Part shown: in pieces, positions 47,665 through 56,288 of the stretch
How the letters are laid out: each line of letters starts with the position of its first letter
How positions within the stretch are numbered: the stretch's first letter is position 1
Assembly (NCBI RefSeq): GCF_024294785.1
Contig: NZ_JANCLT010000012.1
Span: forward strand, 52,846 to 116,845
Length of the DNA: 64,000 nucleotides
Direction of reading: 5' to 3'
Source: Ectobacillus ponti
GTDB lineage: Bacteria; Bacillota; Bacilli; Bacillales; Bacillaceae_G
Program-made: the position numbers and the translations under genes
The notes under the pieces: generated by a model
Database searches by the model: none
What the model saw: only the letters and a program-made list of their open reading frames with translations
Told to the model about the DNA's origin: nothing

Positions 47665-50465
47665 GTGAAGTTGCATCTATATTTGTCCGAATCGGCGCGA
47701 ATTTGAGTGACTTGGATGCCGGTATGGCGCAGGCAACAGGGTCACTCAACCGCTTCGGCGGCCAACTGCGCCGTCTGGGCAACGAAATAAACACGAGTAT
47801 TAATGCATCTATGAGCAACATGAGCAAAGAATTTGAGCTATGGAAGGCACGCACCGGCGCAACGGAAAACAGCACCACAGGATTGACACAAAAGCTCACG
47901 ATGCAGCGTGAGAAATTCCAGGACCTTGGTGCAGCCATTCAGCAGCAGGAAGCCATCCTGGAGCGCCTGAAGGCTGTGCACGGCGAGAACTCCATACAAG
48001 TGATGCGGCATCGGGGCAGCTTGTTGGATTTACAACTCGAGTACGAGCGGCTACGCGGCTCGATCCAACAGACGGAAAACGTACTGAACCGCAACCCGTT
48101 CCAGCGGCTTGGAGCCAGCATTAAAGCGAACTCACAGGCGATGCAGGACGTCGGCAAGCAGGTAGGGATGACAGCCGGTGTAGTCGGCGGCGTGATGGCA
48201 ACGGCAATCGGTACGGCTGTCAACAAGTTTACAGATTTTGAGTCTGGTTTGTCAAAAGTCGGAGCACTGGCCGGCGCATCGAAGGATGATCTTAAAGCAC
48301 TCTCTGCAACCGCGCTGGAGTTAGGGGCGAAAACATCGCAGACCTCCACGCAAGTGGTGCAGGGGATGCAGACACTGGCGCATTACGGCTTCAACGCACA
48401 GCAGATTATGTCAGCCATGCCGGGCATTCTTTCCTCTGTGGAGGCATCTGGAGAGGATTTTGCGGTTGTAGCGGACACAGTAGCCAGTGCGCTGAACACA
48501 TGGAAAATGAAAGCAGAGGAGACCGGCAGGGTGTCTGATGTGCTGGCGGCTGTAGCAAACCAGACCGCAGCCGGCATGGTGGACATGCAGTACGCATTTA
48601 AGTATGCGGCGGCGCCAGCAGCAAGCTTAGGCATTACTATGGAACAGTTATCTGCAGCGATTGGCATTATGGCCAATAATGGCATTCGCGGCGAGACAGC
48701 AGGTACATCCCTTCGGGCATCCCTGTTGCGTCTTGCGGATCCGCCGAAAGAAGCTGCTGCACAGCTAAGAGAATTAGGCGTACATGTCGTGGATTCAGGC
48801 GGCAAGTTTGTCGGTTTGAAGTCAATTGTTGAGCAACTGGGGCATGGCATGAATGGGATGACAGATGCACAGAAGGTAGCAGCGATGAGCACCATCTTCG
48901 GTACAGAGGCAGTATCTGGCATGTTGGCGATTGTAAATGCGGGTCCGCAGGAATTAGACAACCTGACAAAATCCCTACAAAACAGCGGAGGTGCCAGTGC
49001 AGAAGCTGCAAAGAAGATGAAGGATAACCTCGGCGGCTCTTTAGATAACCTAAAAGGATCCGTAGAAACCGTGCAAATCAAGTTCGGAGAAGCTCTGGCC
49101 CCTGCTATCCGCTCAGTTACGGAGGCAATAAACGGGCTGGTGAATAAATTTAATGCGTTGTCACCGGGGACACAGCAATTTATTGCAGTTGCAGTGGTGG
49201 TTACAACAGCATTAATTTTGTTAACGGCCGTAGTCGGCTTTCTCGTTTCCGGTCTGGGTGCCTTGGTAGTTGTTGAATGGGCTGTCATCGCGCCCATCAT
49301 CGGCATTATAGCCGCTGTTGTGGCTGCCATCGCTATTATTGTGATTATAGCGGCTGTCATTATTCAGCACTGGGGGCAAATTAAGCAGTTTACGATAGAC
49401 ACCTGGACAACAGTATCCAGTTGGCTATCAGGTGTATGGGCTTCTATTGTCGGGATTGCAATGTCTGTCTGGGGGGCAGTTACGGGTTTCTTTACGGCTG
49501 TCTGGACAGGTATTCAAAACGTGTTTACGACAGTGTTAGGCGTGATTCAGGGGATTATATCTGCTGTATTTACTGCGGTTGGCAGTGATATTCAAAATAT
49601 TTTTAACGGCTACATGGCATTTTTTACAAATGTGTGGACACTGATTAAAAATATTTTCCTTGGGGCTTTGCTTCTGATCGTGGATTTGTTTACGTTCAAT
49701 TTTTCTGCTATGCAAAAGGATGCAGAAGCCATTTGGAATAACATTCTTGGCGCATTGCAGGGTATCTGGAGTTCAATTAAACAGATATTTTTCTCGGAAC
49801 TCGACATCGTTAAGCAAGCCTTATCATCGGCATGGTCAGCTATATCCGGTGGGACTGCAGCTGCTTGGAATGGCATTAAGGACTTCTTTTCGTCGATGTG
49901 GAGCGGAATAAAAAGCATCTTTAGCTCTGCTTGGGATTGGCTAAAGAGCATCGTCTCAAATTCATCCAGCAGCGTAATCAGGACAGCTGAAGATATGGGG
50001 AACAACCTTATCAATACATTTAAAAACATAGACCTTGTTGAAATCGGAAGGAACATTATACAAGGCTTAATTAATGGTATTGGCAGCATGGCCTCATCGG
50101 TGTGGAAGAAGGTTACTGATATTGCTGACAGTGTTACAAATGGTTTGCGTAAGGCATTAGATATTCACTCTCCCTCTCGTGTTACCGAGGATTTAGGTGA
50201 ATTCACAGGGCAAGGCTTTGCCATCGGTATCCAAAACACAGTAGACCATGTAGTCCGGAGCTCCAACGATTTAGCGAAAGCAGTGCAGATCAATCCGGAA
50301 CTCAGTGACAGCCAGGTGCCTGCCGTCCGGCCGCCTGCAGCTGATTTGAAAACAAATGCAAAGACAAAAGGTGATACAACGATAAATGTATATACACAAT
50401 CAGTCAGCATGGACGAAGCAGAACTGGTGCGTGCGTTAAGGAGGGTGGAGATGCTGTATGGCTGA
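47661..50465 (+). CDS. Phage tail tape measure protein
   Basis: The 934-aa protein is the longest in the prophage. The N-terminal third is helical with the TP901 tape-measure pattern (MAQATGSLNRFGGQLRRLGN, FESGLSKVGALAGASKDDLK, GIMANNGIRGETAGTSLRAS). The middle has a very hydrophobic block near residues 505-575. The C-terminal third is Trp- and Ser-rich repeats (WSGIKSIFSSAWDWLKSIV). Length sets the tail length, about 140 nm at 0.15 nm per residue. GGGGAGGTGACAGA precedes the start, and the end overlaps the Dit gene by 8 bp. Confidence 0.95.
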   Translation: MSEVASIFVRIGANLSDLDAGMAQATGSLNRFGGQLRRLGNEINTSINASMSNMSKEFELWKARTGATENSTTGLTQKLTMQREKFQDLGAAIQQQEAILERLKAVHGENSIQVMRHRGSLLDLQLEYERLRGSIQQTENVLNRNPFQRLGASIKANSQAMQDVGKQVGMTAGVVGGVMATAIGTAVNKFTDFESGLSKVGALAGASKDDLKALSATALELGAKTSQTSTQVVQGMQTLAHYGFNAQQIMSAMPGILSSVEASGEDFAVVADTVASALNTWKMKAEETGRVSDVLAAVANQTAAGMVDMQYAFKYAAAPAASLGITMEQLSAAIGIMANNGIRGETAGTSLRASLLRLADPPKEAAAQLRELGVHVVDSGGKFVGLKSIVEQLGHGMNGMTDAQKVAAMSTIFGTEAVSGMLAIVNAGPQELDNLTKSLQNSGGASAEAAKKMKDNLGGSLDNLKGSVETVQIKFGEALAPAIRSVTEAINGLVNKFNALSPGTQQFIAVAVVVTTALILLTAVVGFLVSGLGALVVVEWAVIAPIIGIIAAVVAAIAIIVIIAAVIIQHWGQIKQFTIDTWTTVSSWLSGVWASIVGIAMSVWGAVTGFFTAVWTGIQNVFTTVLGVIQGIISAVFTAVGSDIQNIFNGYMAFFTNVWTLIKNIFLGALLLIVDLFTFNFSAMQKDAEAIWNNILGALQGIWSSIKQIFFSELDIVKQALSSAWSAISGGTAAAWNGIKDFFSSMWSGIKSIFSSAWDWLKSIVSNSSSSVIRTAEDMGNNLINTFKNIDLVEIGRNIIQGLINGIGSMASSVWKKVTDIADSVTNGLRKALDIHSPSRVTEDLGEFTGQGFAIGIQNTVDHVVRSSNDLAKAVQINPELSDSQVPAVRPPAADLKTNAKTKGDTTINVYTQSVSMDEAELVRALRRVEMLYG

Positions 50466-51321
50466 TGTAATGAGTTGGATTGATGCGGATGGCAATGAGA
50501 CCATCCTGAGCAATCAACCGAACTATATGGTGCTGCCCGGCACGGCTGGACGCTTTATGCCACCTGTTGAATTTATAGAAGGTGAAGTGCCATTCCAAAG
50601 CGGCAGCTATCTGCGGCAAGTCAATATCAAATCGCGTGATGTAGACATACCACTGCGTGTGACAGGCGCTAACGATGCAGAAATATGGGGCATCCTCCGC
50701 AACCTCTTACGGCTGTTCAATCCTGTACGGGGTAATGGGCGGCTGCGTGTGACAGCACCAGACGGGAGCCAACGTGAGCTAACCTGCAGGTATCATAGTG
50801 GTCTGGAGTTGTCTGAAACACTAGAAAATAGGATGGAGACATTTCAAAAGTTTATTCTAGTGCTGCGGGCATTCGACCCCTTTTGGTATGATGTGGCCAC
50901 AAATGTGCAGACATTTACGACCGGACAGCCGGCAACCTTTTTCCCGTTCTTTCCTATCAGGCTTTCGTCCAGCACGGTGTTTGCTGACACTTCGGTTAAC
51001 AATACCGGTGATGTACCTGCGTGGCCAGAATGGATTATTACAGGGCCGGGAGACACTATTTTTTTGCGCAACCTGACAACAGGTGAGGTACTAAACTTAA
51101 ATACGAGTTTAGGAGCCGGTGAGACTTTAACGGTTGACACAAAACCAGGTAAAAAATCGGTACGGAAAGGTGATGGAACAAACCTGTACTATACGCTCTC
51201 TGATGACTCTGCGCTGTGGTCTCTCCGACAAGGTGTGAACAATATTCGAATTGAGATGTCGAATGCGACAGATCAATCAAGTGTGCAGTTGTCCTATCGC
51301 AATCGGTACTGGGGGGCCTAG
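50458..51321 (+). CDS. Distal tail protein (Dit)
   Basis: The 287-aa protein has a siphovirus Dit pattern: the N-terminal beta domain with GRFMPPVEFIEGEVPFQSGS and QVNIKSRDVDIPLRV, the conserved FDPFWY motif, and a C-terminal galectin-like beta region. Dit forms a hexameric ring at the tail tip and anchors the receptor-binding parts encoded downstream. Confidence 0.88.
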   Translation: MADVMSWIDADGNETILSNQPNYMVLPGTAGRFMPPVEFIEGEVPFQSGSYLRQVNIKSRDVDIPLRVTGANDAEIWGILRNLLRLFNPVRGNGRLRVTAPDGSQRELTCRYHSGLELSETLENRMETFQKFILVLRAFDPFWYDVATNVQTFTTGQPATFFPFFPIRLSSSTVFADTSVNNTGDVPAWPEWIITGPGDTIFLRNLTTGEVLNLNTSLGAGETLTVDTKPGKKSVRKGDGTNLYYTLSDDSALWSLRQGVNNIRIEMSNATDQSSVQLSYRNRYWGA

Positions 51322-51323
51322 TC

Positions 51324-52478
51324 GTGGCAGTTTATAAGATTTATGTGAGAGATCAAAATTTTAATAAAGTCGCTGAAATAGACGATTATGCATCGTTAGA
51401 GATGGTCTCCCGTTTTAATGCTGTGGGCGCATGGACAATGGAAATTCACACGAACACAGCAGCTGCGCGAGAGCTAGTTAAGCCGCGTGCCGGCATCATT
51501 GTAAAACGGGATGGCATAACAGTTTTCTCGGGCCCAGTCACACAGCGAAAACGGAAGTGGGATATTTCGACTGACCAGCTCACCTTGAGCGGTCTGGATG
51601 ACAATGTATGGTTGAGCCGGTACCTTGCTCTACCTGTTACAAGTGGCCCGCCTTACACAACTGCGGACTATGACGTGAAAACAGGACCAGTCGAAACGGT
51701 GATGAAGGCATATGTAACTGCCAACATGGGCAGCGGTGCTAAGGCAGATCGGCAACTGAACATCACAATAGAGCCGGATCGGGCAAGAGGAACAACCGTC
51801 ACAGGCCGGGCGCGGTTCTGCACACTGCTGGATTTGTTTTCTACACTTGCGCTTGCCGGCGGAGATATAGGATTCCGGATTGTACAAGCAGGCAATGGAT
51901 TACAATTTTTTGTATATCAGCCAGCAGATAAAACAGCATCAGCCGTATTTAGTCCTGCACTCGGCAACCTGCTGTCCTTTGAGTACAGCGATGCAGATCC
52001 AGACGCAAACTATATTATAGTCGGCGGCAATGGAGATGGTACTGCGAGGACTTTTGTAGAATCTGGCGACCCTGGTAGCATCGCCGCATATGGCAGGATT
52101 GAGGAGTTTCTGGATAACCGCAATACGTCCAATGTATCTGAGCTCAACCAAGCTATTATAGCGGAGCTGGCGCAGAAGGCACAGAAGACTAGTCTGACCA
52201 TTACACCCGTCGATACAGAGTCTATAGCTTTTGGTCAGGACTACAGTCTAGGAGACCGGGTATCTGTCATTTTGACACAGCAAAATGAGGCAGGCGGACA
52301 AGATGTACTAGATACCATACAGGATGTGGTGCGGGAAGTACGGTTTAAGATTACGACTGACGGCGAGGTCATTACCCCCTTTATCGGGACTCCTGATACG
52401 CTCAGTCACCCTATCATGGGGATTTTTAGGAAGATGAAGCAGCTTAACAACCGCGTGAGCAATATTGAGAGGAGGTAA
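51324..52478 (+). CDS. Siphovirus Gp37-like tail-tip protein
   Basis: GTG at 51324 gives 384 aa. The pattern (VYKIYVRDQNFNKVAEIDDY, MVSRFNAVGAWTMEIHTNT, RARFCTLLDLFSTLALAGGD) matches the ReqiPepy6 Gp37-like / tail-associated family found right after Dit in many Gram-positive phages. It forms the tip hub and may help adsorption or carry peptidoglycan contact. It has no evident lysozyme or peptidase motif. Confidence 0.85.
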   Translation: MAVYKIYVRDQNFNKVAEIDDYASLEMVSRFNAVGAWTMEIHTNTAAARELVKPRAGIIVKRDGITVFSGPVTQRKRKWDISTDQLTLSGLDDNVWLSRYLALPVTSGPPYTTADYDVKTGPVETVMKAYVTANMGSGAKADRQLNITIEPDRARGTTVTGRARFCTLLDLFSTLALAGGDIGFRIVQAGNGLQFFVYQPADKTASAVFSPALGNLLSFEYSDADPDANYIIVGGNGDGTARTFVESGDPGSIAAYGRIEEFLDNRNTSNVSELNQAIIAELAQKAQKTSLTITPVDTESIAFGQDYSLGDRVSVILTQQNEAGGQDVLDTIQDVVREVRFKITTDGEVITPFIGTPDTLSHPIMGIFRKMKQLNNRVSNIERR

Positions 52479-52483
52479 TAGCT

Positions 52484-53296
52484 ATGACACAAACATACTT
52501 CCCGTTTGACAGTGGGGCCGGGGCAAATGCTACGGAGACACAATGGTCCAAGATGGCGAAGAACTGGCTGCCAACCGGGGTGCTAAAGGGCGTCATGAAC
52601 GAATTGCTTGTGTTTGCAGACAGCACAGGCATGCAGATAAAGGTCAACACAGGAGCAGCTTGGATGCAAGGGCATTATTATGAATCAGATGCAATTGTCA
52701 CTCTGCCCATCGCTGCGGCAAATGCAACAAACCCGCGTGTGGATAGAGTGGCCCTACGTGTCGATTGGACATTGAACACCATTGCACTTGTAGTCCTGCA
52801 GGGGACGCCAGCTGCAACACCAGCAGCGCCTGCTCTTACGCAGAATACTAGTCGTTGGGAAATCTCCCTCGCGCAAGTACGTGTGGATGCAGCGGTGGCC
52901 ACTATAGCAGCTGCAAAAGTGACGGATGAAAGGTATATCGTTAAAAATCCGAACGCTTTTCCTGAGGCTTGGAGAAATATTACGGGACTGTTATTAAGCG
53001 CGACAACAGGATTGGCCGGGGACAACCCGCTGCAATGCCGAAAGAATGAATCAGGAGAGAATGAACTGCGCGGCACATTTGCAAACCCAGGGAACTGGGG
53101 AGTCGGGAACATCTTTTTTTACATGCCGGCCGGATATGGGTCTGCCAAAACTGAGTACATCACCGGGCAGACTGGTACGTCTATATATACGCTCATCATC
53201 CGCGCGAGTGACCGGGCGGTTATTTTATTTGAGTTATCCGGACCAATCCCGGCAACAATCAGAATCCCTGGTATCTTCAGATACCAGAGCGAGTGA
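52484..53296 (+). CDS. Tail fibre / baseplate upper-type receptor-binding protein
   Basis: The 270-aa protein follows GAGGAGG. The N-terminal half resembles baseplate upper proteins of Firmicute phages (FPFDSGAGANATETQWSKMA, VNTGAAWMQGHYYES, RVDRVALRVDWTLNTIAL). The C-terminal half is beta-rich and ends in a small domain that is probably the host-binding part. It is the best candidate for host range. Confidence 0.75.
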   Translation: MTQTYFPFDSGAGANATETQWSKMAKNWLPTGVLKGVMNELLVFADSTGMQIKVNTGAAWMQGHYYESDAIVTLPIAAANATNPRVDRVALRVDWTLNTIALVVLQGTPAATPAAPALTQNTSRWEISLAQVRVDAAVATIAAAKVTDERYIVKNPNAFPEAWRNITGLLLSATTGLAGDNPLQCRKNESGENELRGTFANPGNWGVGNIFFYMPAGYGSAKTEYITGQTGTSIYTLIIRASDRAVILFELSGPIPATIRIPGIFRYQSE

Positions 53297-53353
53297 TAAC
53301 AGGGCCTTAGCCGACCGCCTTTTATATAGATTTTGAAAAAGGGAGAGTGCGTG

Positions 53354-53752
53354 ATGTTGGAAATGTTAGGCTTGCAAGAGCTGCAGAGTATTTTTACCAC
53401 GGCTGCAAAGTTTATCTGGCTTTTGGGTTTTGCCATGCTACTGGATATTGTCACAGGTGTAGCAGCGGCGTGGAAAGAAGGGAAGCTGTACAGCCGGAAT
53501 GCTTGGTGGGGCTACGTGAGAAAGCTGTTTGTTTTCGTGCTCATCATGTTAGCTGCCATTATTGACTTGCTGCTGAAGCTCGATGGTGTAGTGACGTATG
53601 GAACGATTTTCTTCTATACGATTAATGAAGCTCTTAGCATTGTAGAAAACGTGACACGCGTGGGTCTGAATGTACCGAGCGTCATTACAGACAAGCTGCA
53701 CGTGATCCAAGATACAGAAAAGAAGGAGGGGAATAAGAATGCTGACATTTGA
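53354..53752 (+). CDS. Phage holin (Holin_4 / Cph1 type)
   Basis: ATG at 53354 after GGGAGAG gives 132 aa; GTG at 53351 is also possible. Three hydrophobic segments are visible (FIWLLGFAMLLDIVTGVAAA, LFVFVLIMLAAIIDLLL and a weaker FFYTINEALSIVENV), with KLYSRNAWWGYVRK between them as in the family. It opens holes in the membrane for the amidase encoded next, which overlaps it by 14 bp. Confidence 0.92.
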   Translation: MLEMLGLQELQSIFTTAAKFIWLLGFAMLLDIVTGVAAAWKEGKLYSRNAWWGYVRKLFVFVLIMLAAIIDLLLKLDGVVTYGTIFFYTINEALSIVENVTRVGLNVPSVITDKLHVIQDTEKKEGNKNADI

Positions 53753-54515
53753 AAGCAATGTAATTAATGGCGTTCCCGTAGAGGTACGGATCATCCCGAA
53801 CACAAACAAGGATGTGCGCCCAGGCTATGCCATGACCCCTAAATATGTCACAGCACATGAGACAGACAACACAGATGCTGGCGCCAATGCGGATGCACAT
53901 GCAAAGTTTTTGTACAATCAAGCGGTTGGTACAACGTCCCGAGTCGCTTGCTGGCACATCACGGTAGATGAAAACAAAGCCATCCAGCACATCCCGTTTG
54001 ACGAAAATGCTTGGGCTGCAGGTGATGGCGGCAATGGAACTGGCAACCGGCAGTCCATTCATATGGAACTGTGTGTGAACGCTGGCGGTAACTTTGAGAA
54101 AACGAAGGACAATGCAGCCAGAATTGCTGCATACTTGCTGAACCGATTCAACATTCCGGTCAGCACTAACTTCGTACAGCATAACAAGTGGAGCGGGAAG
54201 AACTGCCCTTCCACAATTCGAGCAACGGGCGCATGGCCGGCACTTGTGGCAAAGGTACAAGAATATCAAAAGGGAGTGGTCAAAATGGCAGCAACATATG
54301 TACGTACAGGCGGATATGCAGGGGATGCGCTGAAAGAGGTGCACGGCCTGCTGCTGCAGAAGAATTGGGGCTACACACCGGCCCGGAAGAGCGATGGCAC
54401 GCTTGAGTTTACGGTAGGCGGCTTCACATCCGATGCACCTTCCCAGGCTGCGCTTGCGGAGTTGGAGCAATTCCTAGTTGGGCACAAGTATTGGTATGAT
54501 AAATTCACGGTGTAA
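53739..54515 (+). CDS. N-acetylmuramoyl-L-alanine amidase (endolysin)
   Basis: The 258-aa endolysin follows GAAGGAGG. The N-terminal amidase-2 domain (about residues 1-175) has zinc ligands H40 (TAHETDN), H148 (FVQHNKW) and C156 (KNCPST), with E110 near the active site (HMELCVN). The C-terminal 80 residues form a wall-binding part of the Bacillus PlyL/PlyG type (EVHGLLLQKNWGY ... ELEQFLVGHKYWYDKF). It cuts the sugar-peptide bond of peptidoglycan at lysis. Confidence 0.94.
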   Translation: MLTFESNVINGVPVEVRIIPNTNKDVRPGYAMTPKYVTAHETDNTDAGANADAHAKFLYNQAVGTTSRVACWHITVDENKAIQHIPFDENAWAAGDGGNGTGNRQSIHMELCVNAGGNFEKTKDNAARIAAYLLNRFNIPVSTNFVQHNKWSGKNCPSTIRATGAWPALVAKVQEYQKGVVKMAATYVRTGGYAGDALKEVHGLLLQKNWGYTPARKSDGTLEFTVGGFTSDAPSQAALAELEQFLVGHKYWYDKFTV

Positions 54516-54517
54516 GC

Positions 54518-54553
54518 AACAGCCCTCTTCCGTGTGGAGGAGGGCTGTTTTTT
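54518..54553 (+). terminator. Terminator of the late operon
   Basis: AACAGCCCTC pairs with GAGGGCTGTT around an inner TTCCGTGTGGAG, followed by a T-rich tail. It closes the structural and lysis operon and also serves the converging gene. Confidence 0.85.
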
Positions 54554-54884
54554 ATTTATCTATCCAATTGATAAGTGCAAGCCTTTTACATGCAGTACAC
54601 TTCCATTTTCGTGTACGCTGTAACACAGTCATTGTCCGGTCGCAGTTTGGGCAAGTAACCTTTTGTTTTGCCATTCCTAAATAGATACATCCAATTGCAC
54701 ATAAGCAGATAAACGCCGCGGGGATAATGCCTATGATAGTCGTAAATAAGATAACTGCTATGATAAAACAGGCAATTCCGAGCGCGATCCACAAGGTCCC
54801 GACTAATCGTTTTGCCACACTCACCTTTTCCTTCCGCAGTTCCAGCACGTAAGCATCGCCTGATGCGGTTGTTTTAACCTCCAT
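54552..54884 (-). CDS. Membrane protein with C-terminal zinc ribbon
   Basis: The 110-aa protein has one or two adjacent hydrophobic segments (LWIALGIACFIIAVILFTTI and AAFICLCAIGCIYLGMA). A zinc ribbon follows (CPNC ... CTAC) with basic residues between. It overlaps the small XRE regulator gene by 11 bp, so the two are coexpressed leftward. It may sense the membrane or pass a signal to the regulator; this is inference. It is a likely lysogeny-expressed cargo gene. Confidence 0.65.
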   Translation of the reverse strand: MEVKTTASGDAYVLELRKEKVSVAKRLVGTLWIALGIACFIIAVILFTTIIGIIPAAFICLCAIGCIYLGMAKQKVTCPNCDRTMTVLQRTRKWKCTACKRLALINWIDK

Positions 54885-55083
54885 GATATTCTCCTCCTTC
54901 CACCCAAATATCCTCTACACGTAAATCCAAAATTTTAGCAATTCTTATAGCAACCAATAAGCTCGGAGTCCCACCTTGCACAAGTGCTGTCATAGTCGAG
55001 TTTGCAATTCCGACTCTTCTGGCTATAAACCCGTATCGTAATCCTCGCTCGTCTAAAATTTCTTTTAACTTGCTTTGTAGCAC
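54874..55083 (-). CDS. Small XRE transcriptional regulator
   Basis: GTG at 55083 after AGGAGGTGG gives 69 aa, a single helix-turn-helix (RYGFIARRVGIANSTMTALV) with the family end DLRVEDIWV. It points away from the post-lysis cassette. A palindrome (55191-55206) lies in the shared gap, so it probably controls the cassette and its own transcript. Confidence 0.85.
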   Translation of the reverse strand: MLQSKLKEILDERGLRYGFIARRVGIANSTMTALVQGGTPSLLVAIRIAKILDLRVEDIWVEGGEYHGG

Positions 55084-55190
55084 ATCCCCACCTCCTATAT
55101 ATGTATTCGCCCTAAAAATTTTTTGTCCTTTTAGAAATCTTTTTTGTGCGGACAGGCAAATAGAAAATGTCTAATGCGTATACCTTTATT

Positions 55191-55206
55191 ACTTCCACAT
55201 GGAAGT
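55191..55206. promoter_or_regulatory. Palindrome in the divergent control gap
   Basis: ACTTCCA-CA-TGGAAGT is a perfect 7-bp inverted repeat with a 2-bp spacer, 25 bp before the gene at 55232. It is a likely site for the small XRE regulator. Confidence 0.6.
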
Positions 55207-55231
55207 TAAATGAGAAGGGAGCGGATAAATA

Positions 55232-55492
55232 GTGAGATCGCGATATAAAGCACTGCCTGAGACACCGTTATACTGCCCGCAGACTGTTTTTAATCACTGG
55301 GTTGAGGCCGACACAGACGAGGAAGTGGAATCCGTATACGACTATCTGCAACGCCACCAAGCCTTCGACAATCCAGAGTACGTCCATCTTGTTGAGCTGT
55401 TTGATGATGACTTTATCGGCCCATACAATGAGCAGGGTTTCCAGAGGCACATTGATGCGTACCTGAACCCGCCTCCGCTGCGGGGGTGGTAG
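55232..55492 (+). CDS. Post-lysis paralogue 1 (86 aa, function unknown)
   Basis: GTG at 55232 with GAAGGGAGC upstream. The acidic 86-aa protein has the pattern LYCPQTVFNHWVEADTDEEV, then VYDYLQRHQAF, YVHLVELFDDD. The two following proteins repeat this layout, so all three are related. No known domain is recognised. It may bind a partner of the FtsK-like ATPase downstream. Confidence 0.65.
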   Translation: MRSRYKALPETPLYCPQTVFNHWVEADTDEEVESVYDYLQRHQAFDNPEYVHLVELFDDDFIGPYNEQGFQRHIDAYLNPPPLRGW

Positions 55493-55493
55493 G

Positions 55494-55781
55494 GTGAGAA
55501 ATCAATATGCCTGGCTAAACAGCACGCCGTATCTGTACAGCTCGCAGGCGCTGCGCGGCCTGTACAGCGATGCCCGCAGCAAGGAGGAAAAGCGGGCGAT
55601 CCAGCGGCACATTGAACGGCATAATGCAGACAGTCCGATTTACCCCGGATACTTTGATCTGTGTGAGGATATTGAGGAGGAGCTCGAGGTGCGCGTGCTG
55701 GACTGGGAGGAGCTGCAGGAGGAATTTGAGATTGTGAAGCGTGGCAGCAAAATTGAGTTCCGGCGCAGGAGAGATGATTGA
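55494..55781 (+). CDS. Post-lysis paralogue 2 (95 aa, function unknown)
   Basis: GTG at 55494 begins one base after the previous stop. The protein has PYLYSSQALRGLYSDARSKE, then RAIQRHIERHNAD and GYFDLCEDIEEE, the same layout as its neighbours, plus a charged C-terminal extension with VLDWEELQEEFEIV. It is acidic in the centre and basic at the end. Confidence 0.65.
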   Translation: MRNQYAWLNSTPYLYSSQALRGLYSDARSKEEKRAIQRHIERHNADSPIYPGYFDLCEDIEEELEVRVLDWEELQEEFEIVKRGSKIEFRRRRDD

Positions 55782-55990
55782 TGAAGGACCGTCCGCAATA
55801 TCGGCACCTGAACGAAGTCGGTTGCCTGTATCCTGCTGAGCAGCTGCAGGATCTTTACGACCAGGCACAGGATCCAGACGAACTGGAGGCCATTTTATGC
55901 CATCTGCACCAGTACGATGTGGCTGATGACTTCCGCTATCTGCACATTACCGATTTGATCCAACGCTACAGAGAGGAGGAAGAACTATGA
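55781..55990 (+). CDS. Post-lysis paralogue 3 (69 aa, function unknown)
   Basis: ATG at 55781 overlaps the previous stop (TGATG) with AGGAGAG upstream. The protein has GCLYPAEQLQDLYDQAQDPD, then ILCHLHQYDVADDFRYLHIT and DLIQRY. It is the shortest of the three related proteins and overlaps the next membrane gene by ATGA. Confidence 0.65.
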   Translation: MKDRPQYRHLNEVGCLYPAEQLQDLYDQAQDPDELEAILCHLHQYDVADDFRYLHITDLIQRYREEEEL

Positions 55991-56169
55991 CTATCGTAGG
56001 TGAGGCAATTGTCGTCTGGACCGCAACCGGTTTGTCTGTCATGGTTATGAAAGCCGCAGAAAAGAAGGGGCTGACAATTCCAGCATGGCTTCCAGCAATG
56101 ACAATGCGGGCAACCTTTGCAGGCTCGTGCATCTATCTTCTTCAATATGTGCTCAATCATTTTCTCTGA
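55987..56169 (+). CDS. Small membrane protein (60 aa)
   Basis: The 60-aa protein starts with overlap ATGA after GAGAGGAGGAAG. It has two hydrophobic stretches (IVGEAIVVWTATGLSVMVM and ATFAGSCIYLLQYVLNHF) joined by a short basic loop. It could be a two-span membrane protein linked to the FtsK-like ATPase downstream. Function unknown. Confidence 0.65.
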   Translation: MTIVGEAIVVWTATGLSVMVMKAAEKKGLTIPAWLPAMTMRATFAGSCIYLLQYVLNHFL

Positions 56170-56251
56170 TAGAACATATACCGGGAATTGCCCCGCTCTT
56201 ACTGCCGCAAGGCCTATAGCCTGTACACTGCGCTGCCAAAAACGAGGGGTA

Positions 56252-56272
56252 ATATCCCTATTGAAGGGATAT
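56252..56272. other. Short palindrome before the FtsK-like gene
   Basis: ATATCCCT (56252-56259) and AGGGATAT (56265-56272) form a perfect 8-bp inverted repeat just before AAAGGAGG of the next gene. It may be an operator or an RNA hairpin that covers the ribosome binding site. Confidence 0.45.
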
Positions 56273-56288
56273 AAAGGAGGTTAAAACC

